The notes under the pieces are model-generated. The model did not search any database and was not told the origin of the DNA. It saw nothing but the letters and a program-made list of their open reading frames with translations. From the NCBI GenBank assembly GCA_019429275.1, contig JAHYJC010000005.1, positions 1 through 64,000 of the forward strand: a DNA stretch of 64,000 nt. The letters are read 5' to 3'. Source of the DNA: Lentimicrobium sp. GTDB taxonomy: Bacteria; Bacteroidota; Bacteroidia; Bacteroidales; Lentimicrobiaceae. Below, in pieces: positions 25,288 to 32,408 of the stretch (position 1 is the stretch's first letter; each line of letters begins with the position of its first letter). The position numbers were made by a program, and so were the translations under genes.

Positions 25288-25698
25288 TCAGGAAAAATTG
25301 AAAATCACTGTTTGCTTAAGATCAGCATGAAGGCTTTGTGAAACCGGACAAATTTTGGCACACTGCCTGATGATTTGTTTTTGTTTTTCGGAATAATTAT
25401 GATCCGGAAAATCAAGTTCAACAACGACTTCACCCACCCTGCGCGGGTCAGAGGCCATTATTTTTGTGACTTTTGCTTTTGTTCCTTCAATGCTGAACCC
25501 TGAATTATTGGCGGCTATTCCCATGATGGTGATCATACAAAGTCCGAGTGAAGTAGCCAGCAAATCTGTTGGAGAAAATGCCGATCCTTTGCCGTTATTA
25601 TCCACAGGCGCATCAGTAATTATTTCGACTCCTGACCGTAAATGTGTGGCTTTAAGTTGTAAATCACCTAAGTATTCGAGGGTAGCGGTGGTATCCAT
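25288..25698 (-). CDS. OsmC/Ohr-family peroxide-handling protein
   Basis: Dimeric thiol peroxidase-like protein acting on organic hydroperoxides or related electrophiles. The two family cysteines are visible, in DLLATSLGLCMITIMG and in CAKICPVSQSL. The 136-residue length fits with the ATG at 25698 (MDTTATLEYLGDLQL). The track start at 25746 is rejected because a TATCTTTG promoter box lies between it and the ATG, on the minus strand at 25711-25718. First gene of a three-gene run. The subfamily is the YhfA/OsmC-like branch rather than classic Ohr, judged loosely. Confidence 0.88.
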   Translation of the reverse strand: MDTTATLEYLGDLQLKATHLRSGVEIITDAPVDNNGKGSAFSPTDLLATSLGLCMITIMGIAANNSGFSIEGTKAKVTKIMASDPRRVGEVVVELDFPDHNYSEKQKQIIRQCAKICPVSQSLHADLKQTVIFNFS

Positions 25699-25710
25699 GG
25701 TTTTTTCCTG

Positions 25711-25718
25711 CAAAGATA
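25711..25718 (-). promoter_or_regulatory. -7 box of the osmC-like gene
   Basis: TATCTTTG on the minus strand, 12 bases before the ATG at 25698. It decides the start: upstream in-frame codons would precede transcription. Confidence 0.6.
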
Positions 25719-25731
25719 AGCGCATAAAATG

Positions 25732-25760
25732 AAAAAAGCCCGGCAATTTGCAGGGCTTTT
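25732..25760 (-). terminator. Terminator of the small Cys/Lys-rich exported-protein gene
   Basis: On the minus strand AAAAGCCC pairs with GGGCTTTT over an 11-base loop and continues into T residues, 20 bases beyond the stop at 25781. It separates the small gene from the osmC-like promoter. Confidence 0.75.
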
Positions 25761-25780
25761 AGTTCAGATACTGAATTTTG

Positions 25781-26107
25781 TTATTTTACATCAGGCGCAG
25801 AAACAGCAGCTGTGGTCGCTCCACTCTTTTTGGTGTCGCGGTCACCGGCCGAAGCCTTTGCTGATTTGTCCTTGGCGCCGCATGATTTGCTGCAATCTGA
25901 TGATGAAGCCTTTGCAGATTTATCACCGCATGAACTCTTGGTTGCGTCAGCCTTAGCTGCTTTTTTTGTTCCATCGGGTGTCAGATCCTTATCAGCATTA
26001 AAATCAGCGGTATAAGTACTGACCTGATTTGCTGAAGCATCGCTGGTTACTCCCGAGTAAGCAAAAACGAATGCAAATACTGATAATGCAATTATTACTT
26101 TTTTCAT
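25781..26107 (-). CDS. Small exported Lys/Ser/Ala-rich protein with three cysteines
   Basis: Unrecognised 108-residue protein. MKKVIIALSVFAFVFAYSGVTSDASA is a signal peptide with a type I site near ASA. The mature part is low in hydrophobics, rich in Lys, Ser, Ala and Asp, and carries a doubled unit: CGDKSAKASSSDC then CGAKDKSAKASAGD. Its three Cys (SSCGD, SDCSKSCG) could bind a metal or react with oxidants; this is inference. I use ATG at 26107. The track start 26134 lies on the -7 box TAAGTTTG (26132-26139). It diverges from the histidine kinase gene, and the GTTAA repeats lie directly upstream of its promoter. It is monocistronic with its own terminator. Disorder is likely. Confidence 0.75.
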   Translation of the reverse strand: MKKVIIALSVFAFVFAYSGVTSDASANQVSTYTADFNADKDLTPDGTKKAAKADATKSSCGDKSAKASSSDCSKSCGAKDKSAKASAGDRDTKKSGATTAAVSAPDVK

Positions 26108-26131
26108 GGTATATTTGTTTTGGTTAGATTG

Positions 26132-26139
26132 CAAACTTA
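26132..26139 (-). promoter_or_regulatory. -7 box of the small exported-protein gene
   Basis: TAAGTTTG on the minus strand. The expected -33 position (about 26159-26162) has no TTTG and abuts the GTTAA repeat array, as in activator-dependent promoters. Confidence 0.6.
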
Positions 26140-26160
26140 GGCGTATTTATAGTACTGGTT

Positions 26161-26198
26161 TGTTAAGGAACAGTTAATAACTGTTAAGGGCCTGTTAA
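26161..26198. promoter_or_regulatory. Four helically phased GTTAA repeats, likely response-regulator site
   Basis: GTTAA occurs at 26162, 26173, 26183 and 26193, i.e. at intervals of 11, 10 and 10 bases, so all four lie on the same face of the helix. Three of the four are TGTTAA. OmpR-family regulators bind direct repeats spaced this way, and such a regulator is encoded 1.35 kb downstream. The array lies between the divergent small exported-protein and kinase genes and is placed upstream of both -7 boxes. Confidence 0.7.
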
Positions 26199-26227
26199 AA
26201 AAGACAATATTCAGCCATTGAAACCAG

Positions 26228-26235
26228 TATCTTTG
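26228..26235 (+). promoter_or_regulatory. -7 box of the histidine kinase gene
   Basis: TATCTTTG, 17 bases before the kinase ATG. The GTTAA array ends about 30 bases upstream. No -33 consensus is seen. Confidence 0.58.
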
Positions 26236-26252
26236 CAAAACGCAGCTGAACA

Positions 26253-27581
26253 ATGAAAAAACATAGCATTCTACTCTTAATTTTAATTACATCCGTATCT
26301 CTTGCCGGTATAATATTTATACAAATATACTGGGTCAGGAATGCATTGCGCCTTCAGGAGGAACAGTTTGACAATAAGATACAGCTGACACTTAAAAGTG
26401 TGGTCAACCGGATGTTCGATGAACGTGGCCTGGTAGGAATTGATTCAACCGTTTGTGGCGAACATTGCGACCGCCGTACCTATAATGTACTCACCTCAGT
26501 TAATACCATTCGCCTCGACTCATTGCTAAACGAAGAGTTCGGTGGCATGGAAATTTCAAAAACCTATGCCTGGGGAGTTTATAATCCAGGCTGTGGAACC
26601 ATTTTTGCCGGTAATACCGGAAGCTATCGATCCGAACTTATTACTACCAACCATCATGTTTCACTTTCATGTCTTTACCAATCCGAAAAATTATTGCTGG
26701 GGGTTTATTTTCCTGCTGAGCGCAACATGTTGTGGTTGAACATATTTCCTTACCTTTTACTTGCCTTTGTTTTGCTGGGCATCGTAATTTTTGCTTTTTC
26801 CTACATGATATTTTCATTCCTGAAGCAAAAAAAACTTTCAGAAATGAAAAGCGATTTTGTCAATAATATGACACATGAATTTAAAACTCCTATTTCAACA
26901 ATTTCACTGGCAAGTGAAATGCTGTTAAAACCCGAAGTTTCTGAATCGCCCGCAAGAACAAGGCGATATGGAAATATCATACACGATGAAAATCTGAGGT
27001 TAAAGCAACAGGTTGAGCAGGTCTTGCAGATTGCCATACTTGATAAAGGCGAATACAGGCTTAGTCGCAAAGAATTTGATGCCCATGAAGCCTTAAAGTT
27101 GTGTATGAAGAATTTTGAGCTAACCATTCGCGATAAAGGTGGTTTTATGGGCAAAAAGCTCAATGCAACCCATAGTCATATTTATGCTGATTTTCATCAT
27201 TTTATAAATATGGTGAACAATCTTCTCGACAATGCTGTAAAATATTCTGAAGCTTATCCCGAAATTCAGATCATTACCAAAAACATTGGGGGTATGTTCG
27301 TTGTTGAAGTTCACGACAAAGGCATTGGCATAAGCAGCGAGAATATTAAATATGTTTTTAATAAACTTTACAGGGTGCACACCGGCAATATTCATGATGT
27401 AAAAGGTTTTGGGCTGGGTTTATATTATGTAAAGACCATGGCCGAAGCTATGGGTGGATCGGTAAAAGCCAGGAGTGAACTGAAAAAGGGTAGTATTTTT
27501 GAAATACACATGCCACTGCGATCTGAAAAAAATGTAAAATCTGAAGATCATGGATCAGAAAATGAAAATATTGCTGGTTGA
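26253..27581 (+). CDS. Sensor histidine kinase
   Basis: Membrane-bound sensor of a two-component pair. TM1 is about residues 6-27 and TM2 about 163-190. The periplasmic sensor between them (about 30-160) holds four Cys (68, 72, 114, 140) including CGEHC. The cytoplasmic part has the phospho-acceptor helix NNMTHEFKTPISTISLASEML (His208), the N box NMVNNLLDNAVKYS, VHDKGIGIS and GFGLGLYYVKTMAEAMGG. At 442 residues it is complete. It overlaps the response regulator gene by 20-32 bases, indicating one transcript. The stimulus is unknown; the sensor Cys cluster hints at metal or redox sensing but is not proof. Confidence 0.93.
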   Translation: MKKHSILLLILITSVSLAGIIFIQIYWVRNALRLQEEQFDNKIQLTLKSVVNRMFDERGLVGIDSTVCGEHCDRRTYNVLTSVNTIRLDSLLNEEFGGMEISKTYAWGVYNPGCGTIFAGNTGSYRSELITTNHHVSLSCLYQSEKLLLGVYFPAERNMLWLNIFPYLLLAFVLLGIVIFAFSYMIFSFLKQKKLSEMKSDFVNNMTHEFKTPISTISLASEMLLKPEVSESPARTRRYGNIIHDENLRLKQQVEQVLQIAILDKGEYRLSRKEFDAHEALKLCMKNFELTIRDKGGFMGKKLNATHSHIYADFHHFINMVNNLLDNAVKYSEAYPEIQIITKNIGGMFVVEVHDKGIGISSENIKYVFNKLYRVHTGNIHDVKGFGLGLYYVKTMAEAMGGSVKARSELKKGSIFEIHMPLRSEKNVKSEDHGSENENIAG

Positions 27582-28248
27582 AGATGATCACAACCTGAGT
27601 GCTGTGTTGCAGGATTACCTGGAACTTTTGAGTTATCATGTTACACTGGCGGCCGACGGTGAACAAGGCCTTGAATTTTTTAAGACACAACAGTTTGACC
27701 TTTGTATTCTCGATGTGATGTTGCCACGCAAGGATGGATTTACCCTTGCTGCCGAAATCAGAATCATCAATTCTCAATCTCCCATAATATTTCTTACTGC
27801 TTTAGGGCAGAGCGAAAACCGCATCAATGGGTTTAAGGCCGGCTGCGACGATTACATCATTAAACCATTTAGCAGCGAAGAACTTGCCCTGCGTATTGAG
27901 GCCATTTTAAAGCGGTGTATGAATCAGACTATGAGGCCCCGTTCTGACTTTTTTGATTTGGGAGAAATACGTTTTGATGCCGGAAATATGGTTCTGTTGA
28001 CAAAAGATAAAGAACAAAAACTCACACCTAAGGAAAATGCCCTGCTCAGGCTCCTGTGTATGAATAAAAACAATCTGCTTTCCCGCGATCAGGCGCTAAT
28101 CGAAATTTGGGGAGCAACCGATTATTTTTACGGCAGAAGCATGGATGTATTTATAACACGGTTGAGAAAATACCTGAAACACGAACCAAATGTTAACATA
28201 CAAAATGTCCATGGCTCGGGCTTCAAACTCGAAGTAAAAAATCAGTAA
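27550..28248 (+). CDS. OmpR/PhoB-family response regulator
   Basis: Receiver domain (about residues 5-120) with the acidic pocket VEDD, the phospho-acceptor Asp55 in CILDVMLP, the Thr switch in FLTALG and Lys in IIKPFSSEEL. It is followed by a winged-helix DNA-binding domain (about 135-232; LTPKENALLRLLCMNKNNLLSRDQAL, SMDVFITRLRKYLKHEPNVNIQNVHGSGFKLEV). The start may be ATG 27550 or ATG 27562 (MKILLVEDD), both inside the end of the kinase gene. It is the natural candidate to bind the phased GTTAA repeats upstream of its own operon. Confidence 0.94.
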   Translation: MDQKMKILLVEDDHNLSAVLQDYLELLSYHVTLAADGEQGLEFFKTQQFDLCILDVMLPRKDGFTLAAEIRIINSQSPIIFLTALGQSENRINGFKAGCDDYIIKPFSSEELALRIEAILKRCMNQTMRPRSDFFDLGEIRFDAGNMVLLTKDKEQKLTPKENALLRLLCMNKNNLLSRDQALIEIWGATDYFYGRSMDVFITRLRKYLKHEPNVNIQNVHGSGFKLEVKNQ

Positions 28249-28377
28249 TCTTATTCATCGCTTGCTTTTCCGATAATAATATGCAATTGTAAATCTGAAT
28301 TTTGATTAAAGGCAATAGGCTTAAATCAGGTTTCTTAGTAAACTATAGTTTTTATACAAAAATTTTCAACCTCTGCT

Positions 28378-28707
28378 ATGCACCTTAAAGAAGTCCAGAA
28401 TCTTGTAGATGAGTGGATAAAAACCACCGGTGTAAGATATTTCAATGAACTGACAAATACTGCCATTCTTATGGAGGAGGTTGGGGAAGTTGCCCGGATT
28501 ATGGCCAGAAGGTATGGCGAACAATCAGAAAAAGAATCTGATAAATCTGCAAATCTTGCCGATGAAATGGCTGATGTGCTTTTTGTCCTGATTTGCCTGG
28601 CCAACCAAACTGGCATCGACCTGACAGAAGCTTTTGAGCAGAACCTCTTAAAAAAAACCGATCGCGATTCCCAAAGGCACAAAAGCAATCCGAAATTGAA
28701 GGAATAA
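28378..28707 (+). CDS. MazG-like nucleotide pyrophosphohydrolase
   Basis: A 109-residue single MazG-type helical domain, predicted to hydrolyse (d)NTPs to monophosphates. The metal-binding pattern is present as LMEEVGEVARI (EExxE) and DEMADVLFVLI (ExxD). It is a small single-domain dimeric or tetrameric type (iMazG/RS21-C6-like), not full-length MazG. The start is ATG; a perfect 12-base palindrome (AAACTATAGTTT) lies about 30 bases upstream. It converges on the CHAD gene. Substrate unknown. Confidence 0.87.
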   Translation: MHLKEVQNLVDEWIKTTGVRYFNELTNTAILMEEVGEVARIMARRYGEQSEKESDKSANLADEMADVLFVLICLANQTGIDLTEAFEQNLLKKTDRDSQRHKSNPKLKE

Positions 28708-28742
28708 TAAACGACCCGGTGTTTTTGATCTGTAAAAAAAAA

Positions 28743-29567
28743 CTACAAACCCAATTCTGACTCCATAAATCTTACGATTTCTTTATAAAGGATTTGTTTA
28801 CGATAGTTAATTTCAGTAAGCAAGATTTTATACCTGCTGAATCCTGGAAAATTATTCTCATTTTTTCTGGAGAGAAATCTAAAAATGAGGGCTCTGGCTA
28901 CAACATGATCGTGCCATTCACCCAGCAAATCATTTGCTTTTTCTAGTTCATGTAAGGTTTTACTCTTTCTGGCCAGGGTTTTGTCTCCCTTTTCAAAAAC
29001 TGATAAAAGATAACTGCACTGTTTTAGTTTTCGCCTGATCTCGTGCAGTTGTTCATCGTGTCGCTGATTTGACTTCAGGTTTCCCGCTGTTTCCATCAGT
29101 TGTTGTAAAAGCAGCTCAATGGCTGACCTGATTTTTGGATCTTCGGAATTTGCAAAAATGGGAGGTAAAGCAATTGCAATTTTTCCGGTAAAAAAAGAAG
29201 CAGTATTCTGGTGAATGTATTTGTTAAATTTTTTGATTGACTTGTTTTCAAAACTTATCAGGAACGTTGCCAATTCAGAAAAGTTTATGTTTGATTTTTC
29301 AGAATAGGTTGCCAGTAGATTTTTTTGCACTTGGGCGTCACGTATTTTGCCCGAAATCCTGAATAATTCCCTGATTTCGATATCTGTTTCAGCGCTTTTA
29401 AAACCCGGTTGAAGTTGTTCCGCCAGCATCATTATAGCCCTTAAGCGTTTAACGGCAACCCTCATGTCATGAATGGCATCAAAATCGAAGCTTTCACAGA
29501 TTTTGGCAAAGTTTTGCTCAAATACCTCTATCTGCTTTTCAAAGAATAGTTGTAACTCCTTTTGCAT
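28743..29567 (-). CDS. CHAD-domain protein
   Basis: Single CHAD domain, an all-helical fold with conserved basic faces that binds inorganic polyphosphate. The two characteristic repeats are visible as FDAIHDMRVAVKRLRAIMML and EQLHEIRRKLKQCSYLLSVF, plus LLGEWHDHVVARALI near the C-terminus. No adjoining CYTH domain is present. The start is taken at ATG 29567 (MQKELQLFFEKQIEVF); the track start at 29615 is a TTG and adds an unrelated 16 residues. No polyphosphate kinase or phosphatase is adjacent. It may mark polyphosphate granules. Confidence 0.87.
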   Translation of the reverse strand: MQKELQLFFEKQIEVFEQNFAKICESFDFDAIHDMRVAVKRLRAIMMLAEQLQPGFKSAETDIEIRELFRISGKIRDAQVQKNLLATYSEKSNINFSELATFLISFENKSIKKFNKYIHQNTASFFTGKIAIALPPIFANSEDPKIRSAIELLLQQLMETAGNLKSNQRHDEQLHEIRRKLKQCSYLLSVFEKGDKTLARKSKTLHELEKANDLLGEWHDHVVARALIFRFLSRKNENNFPGFSRYKILLTEINYRKQILYKEIVRFMESELGL

Positions 29568-29812
29568 GACGACGAGTTTAATAAGTGCCCGAGTATTGTT
29601 CTTATGATATGACAATTTATTTTTGAGCTTTAAAGTTACTAATGATCCTTGTGTTAGAAAATAATTTATGCTTTTTTGTTCAGTAAAATTTTTGGCTAAA
29701 AGCTTGAGTATAATTAATTTCTTCTTTAAATGATTTTATTTTCATTTATTCATTTCAGATTACATTTTCGCGATTCGTGGATCAATTGTATATTAGCATA
29801 AAATATGAGTTT

Positions 29813-30907
29813 ATGAATCGCACCGTTAAAATTATTTTTGGAATAGCTTTGGCTGTTCTGGTTATCTTGTTTGTCTGGAATTTTTCCAATATTGTATTTT
29901 ATATTCTTGCGGCGGCAGTATTTTCAGTAATTGGTCGGCCAATGGTCCATTTTTTTGATGGATTAAATTTCGGGCGTTTTAAAATTCCTCATGTAATCAG
30001 TGCCCTGTTATCACTAATTATTTTACTTGTACTCATTGGTTCTTTTGTGGCAATTTTTGTTCCGTTAATTGCACAACAGGCCAGGATCATTGGTAATATC
30101 GATACTCAATCCCTTGCAGCTGCATTCAGGGAGCCACTCCTGTTTATTGACTCTGCACTGCAGGATTTATCCATACTTAAAGAAGACGAAAATGCACAGG
30201 CAGCCATACTGTTTCAGCTACAGTCTTTGGTAAGTGTGGCCACATTTACCGATGTCTTTAATTATATAATATCCTTCACAGGGGCATTCATGATGGCAGT
30301 ATTTTCAATTCTCTTCATAAGTTTCTTTTTTCTGAAGGATGAAACCCTGTTTTACAAGTCATTTATGCTGTTTATTCCTGAGAAGCATACCGAATCAGCT
30401 GCCCGCATTTTAAATGAAGTAAAACGTTTGCTCACAAGATATTTTCTTGGACTGTGCATGGAGCTGGCTGCCATGATTACTTTACTTACTCTTGGTCTCA
30501 CCATCTTCGGTGTTCAGAATGCTCTGCTTATTGGATTTATCGGAGGACTATTTAATATCATACCTTATTTGGGCCCTCTTATCGGGGCAACCATTGGCAT
30601 TGTACTAGGCATTACCAGTAGCCTTTCATTGGGTACCTATACATCACTTTTACCGCTGAGTATTACAATCGCTTCCGTTTTCGCCGTGAGCAATTTGATC
30701 GACAATATGCTGCTTCAGCCTATCATTTATTCAACCAGCGTAAGAGCTCATCCAATCGAAATTTTTCTGGTTATCATTATTGCCGGAAGTTTGTTTGGAA
30801 TTGCAGGCATGATTCTGGCAGTGCCTGCCTATACCGTTCTTCGTGTTATTCTCAGGGAATTTTTTAGCGAAATGCGGATTGTTAAGAAGCTGACAGAAAA
30901 TATGTAA
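29813..30907 (+). CDS. AI-2E family (UPF0118/PerM) membrane transporter
   Basis: Polytopic inner-membrane protein with about seven to eight helices. The family signature FIGGLFNIIPYLGPLIGATIGIVLGI is clear, and the domain ends with LIDNMLLQPIIYSTSVRAHPIEIFLVIIIAGSLFGIAGMILAVPAYTVLRVI. Members include AI-2 exporters (TqsA), Na+/H+ antiporters and proteins of unknown substrate; the substrate here is not known. I use ATG 29813 (MNRTVKIIFGIAL), giving 364 residues; the track GTG at 29777 adds 12 polar residues. It ends at a strong two-way terminator shared with frr. Confidence 0.88.
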   Translation: MNRTVKIIFGIALAVLVILFVWNFSNIVFYILAAAVFSVIGRPMVHFFDGLNFGRFKIPHVISALLSLIILLVLIGSFVAIFVPLIAQQARIIGNIDTQSLAAAFREPLLFIDSALQDLSILKEDENAQAAILFQLQSLVSVATFTDVFNYIISFTGAFMMAVFSILFISFFFLKDETLFYKSFMLFIPEKHTESAARILNEVKRLLTRYFLGLCMELAAMITLLTLGLTIFGVQNALLIGFIGGLFNIIPYLGPLIGATIGIVLGITSSLSLGTYTSLLPLSITIASVFAVSNLIDNMLLQPIIYSTSVRAHPIEIFLVIIIAGSLFGIAGMILAVPAYTVLRVILREFFSEMRIVKKLTENM

Positions 30908-30975
30908 TATCTCCAATTTAAACAAATTGTCTCACCAAAGCAGAAGGTTGAAAATAAAATTATTTTTGAGATAAG

Positions 30976-31006
30976 AAAAAACCGGATTTCATCGATCCGG
31001 TTTTTT
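30976..31006. terminator. Bidirectional terminator between the AI-2E gene and frr
   Basis: A perfect 12-bp stem (AAAAAACCGGAT / ATCCGGTTTTTT) with a 7-base loop, having A and T tracts on both sides, lies between convergent genes. Confidence 0.88.
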
Positions 31007-31032
31007 GAATTTTATGCAAGTTGAATAAAAAC

Positions 31033-31596
31033 CTAAACGGTCATAATATCTTTTTCCTTAAGGTCGAAAAGCTTATCTGTTTTATCGGAATATTTGTCAG
31101 TTAGTAATTGTACTTCTTTCTCAAGCTGCTTGACTTCATCTTCAGGAATGCCATCTTTTTCCAGTTTTTTTCCTGAATCTATTGCACTTCGCCTGATGTT
31201 TCTGATTGTTATTTTTGCATTCTCCATTTCGGCTTTTGCTCTTTTTACAAGATCCTTGCGCCTTTCTTCAGTGAGTGGAGGCACGGCAATGCGGAGAACC
31301 TCACCATTGTTTTGTGGGTTAAATCCAAGATTTGCAGCCATTATAGCTTTTTCAATCGGACCAAGCATTGATTTTTCCCAGGGTTGAACAATAATCTGCC
31401 TTGGATCAGGTGTATTGATGTTTGCAATCTGGTCAATCGGCGTCAAAGCACCATAATAGTCAACCTTTACACCTTCGAGCATAGAAGGACTTGCTTTGCC
31501 AGCCCTTATTTTATGAAATTCTTTTTCGAGGTGTACAATTGCATTTTGCATTCCTTCTTCTGCTTCGTCAAGCGTAAATCTAACATCTTCGTTCAT
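31033..31596 (-). CDS. frr: Ribosome recycling factor
   Basis: Splits post-termination ribosomes together with EF-G. The 187-residue tRNA-shaped protein has a three-helix bundle with EFHKIRAGKASPSMLEGVKVDYYG, followed by the beta domain (PIDQIANINTPDPRQIIVQPWEKSMLGPIEKAI, then NNGEVLRIAVPPLTEERRKDLVKRAK). It closes with NIRRSAIDSGKKLEKDGIPEDE. It is downstream of pyrH, the usual arrangement, but the 104-base gap carries a promoter of its own. Confidence 0.97.
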   Translation of the reverse strand: MNEDVRFTLDEAEEGMQNAIVHLEKEFHKIRAGKASPSMLEGVKVDYYGALTPIDQIANINTPDPRQIIVQPWEKSMLGPIEKAIMAANLGFNPQNNGEVLRIAVPPLTEERRKDLVKRAKAEMENAKITIRNIRRSAIDSGKKLEKDGIPEDEVKQLEKEVQLLTDKYSDKTDKLFDLKEKDIMTV

Positions 31597-31644
31597 GGTT
31601 TGAAGTGTTGAAAGGTTATTCTGTTTTAATTAGCAAAGCGGGTG

Positions 31645-31675
31645 CAAATATACAAAAGAGGCAAAGCATTCGCAA
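31645..31675 (-). promoter_or_regulatory. Promoter of frr inside the pyrH-frr gap
   Basis: On the minus strand TTG (31673-31675), 20 bases, then TATATTTG (31645-31652). The leader to the frr ATG is about 40 bases. It allows frr to be expressed independently of pyrH. Confidence 0.65.
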
Positions 31676-31700
31676 TAGCTGGTTTTGCATTCCTGCAAAT

Positions 31701-32408
31701 TTACTCTGTTACCAGGGTGCCAATCTTTTCTCCTTCTAAAATTCTTTGAAGATTGCCTTTGATGTTCATATTAAAAACCTGTATCGGAAGATTATTTTCC
31801 CTGCAAAGTGTAATTGCTGTAAGATCCATCACGCCATATTGCTTTGCATAAACCTCATCGAAGGTAATTGAATCAAATTTGGATGCAGTAATGTCTTTTT
31901 CAGGATCTGCAGTATAAATTCCATCAACACGTGTTCCCTTCAAAATTACATCAGCTTGAATTTCAACAGCGCGGAGAGCTGCTGCACTGTCGGTTGTAAA
32001 AAACGGATTACCCGTTCCTCCTGCAATAATCACTACATTGCCTTGTTTGAGGTATTCTATGGCTTTTCGCCGGCTCATGGATTCTGCAATGGGATCAATG
32101 GCAATTCCTGACAATAACCGGGCTTTAATTCCGGTTTTTTCGAGTTCAGCTTGCAAAGCCATACTGTTGATAACAGTTGCCATCATGCCCATATAATCTC
32201 CCTGTACCCTGTCCATTCCTTTGGCAGTGCCCTGAAGCCCTCTGTAAATATTCCCGCCACCAATCACAATGGCAATTTCAACACCTTTATCAAAAGCAGC
32301 TTTGATTTCAGAGGCATACAGCGAAAGCCGATTGGGATCAATGCCATATTGCTGATTGCCCATCAGGGCTTCTCCGCTTAATTTTAGAAGTATCCTGTTA
32401 TATTTCAT
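31701..32408 (-). CDS. pyrH: UMP kinase
   Basis: Hexameric bacterial UMP kinase of the amino-acid kinase fold, phosphorylating UMP to UDP for pyrimidine nucleotide synthesis. KYNRILLKLSGEALMG (phosphate loop), IVIGGGNIYRG, DYMGMMATVINSMALQ and the nucleotide-binding IIAGGTGNPFFTTDSAAALRAVEI are canonical. The 235-residue length is normal. Its ATG overlaps the TGA of the M28 peptidase gene (ATGA), suggesting translational coupling to a secreted protease, an odd partner for an essential kinase. frr follows. Confidence 0.97.
   Translation of the reverse strand: MKYNRILLKLSGEALMGNQQYGIDPNRLSLYASEIKAAFDKGVEIAIVIGGGNIYRGLQGTAKGMDRVQGDYMGMMATVINSMALQAELEKTGIKARLLSGIAIDPIAESMSRRKAIEYLKQGNVVIIAGGTGNPFFTTDSAAALRAVEIQADVILKGTRVDGIYTADPEKDITASKFDSITFDEVYAKQYGVMDLTAITLCRENNLPIQVFNMNIKGNLQRILEGEKIGTLVTE

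Noticed and set aside
28340-28351. Palindrome AAACTATAGTTT upstream of the MazG-like gene, similar to the TetR operator arm
   Set aside because: Short and A/T-rich, without spacer or second arm; likely chance. Listed only as a minor note in the MazG entry.
29616-29812. A/T-rich gap between CHAD and AI-2E genes as a possible small-RNA locus
   Set aside because: No TAnnTTTG box, terminator or stable structure could be seen.
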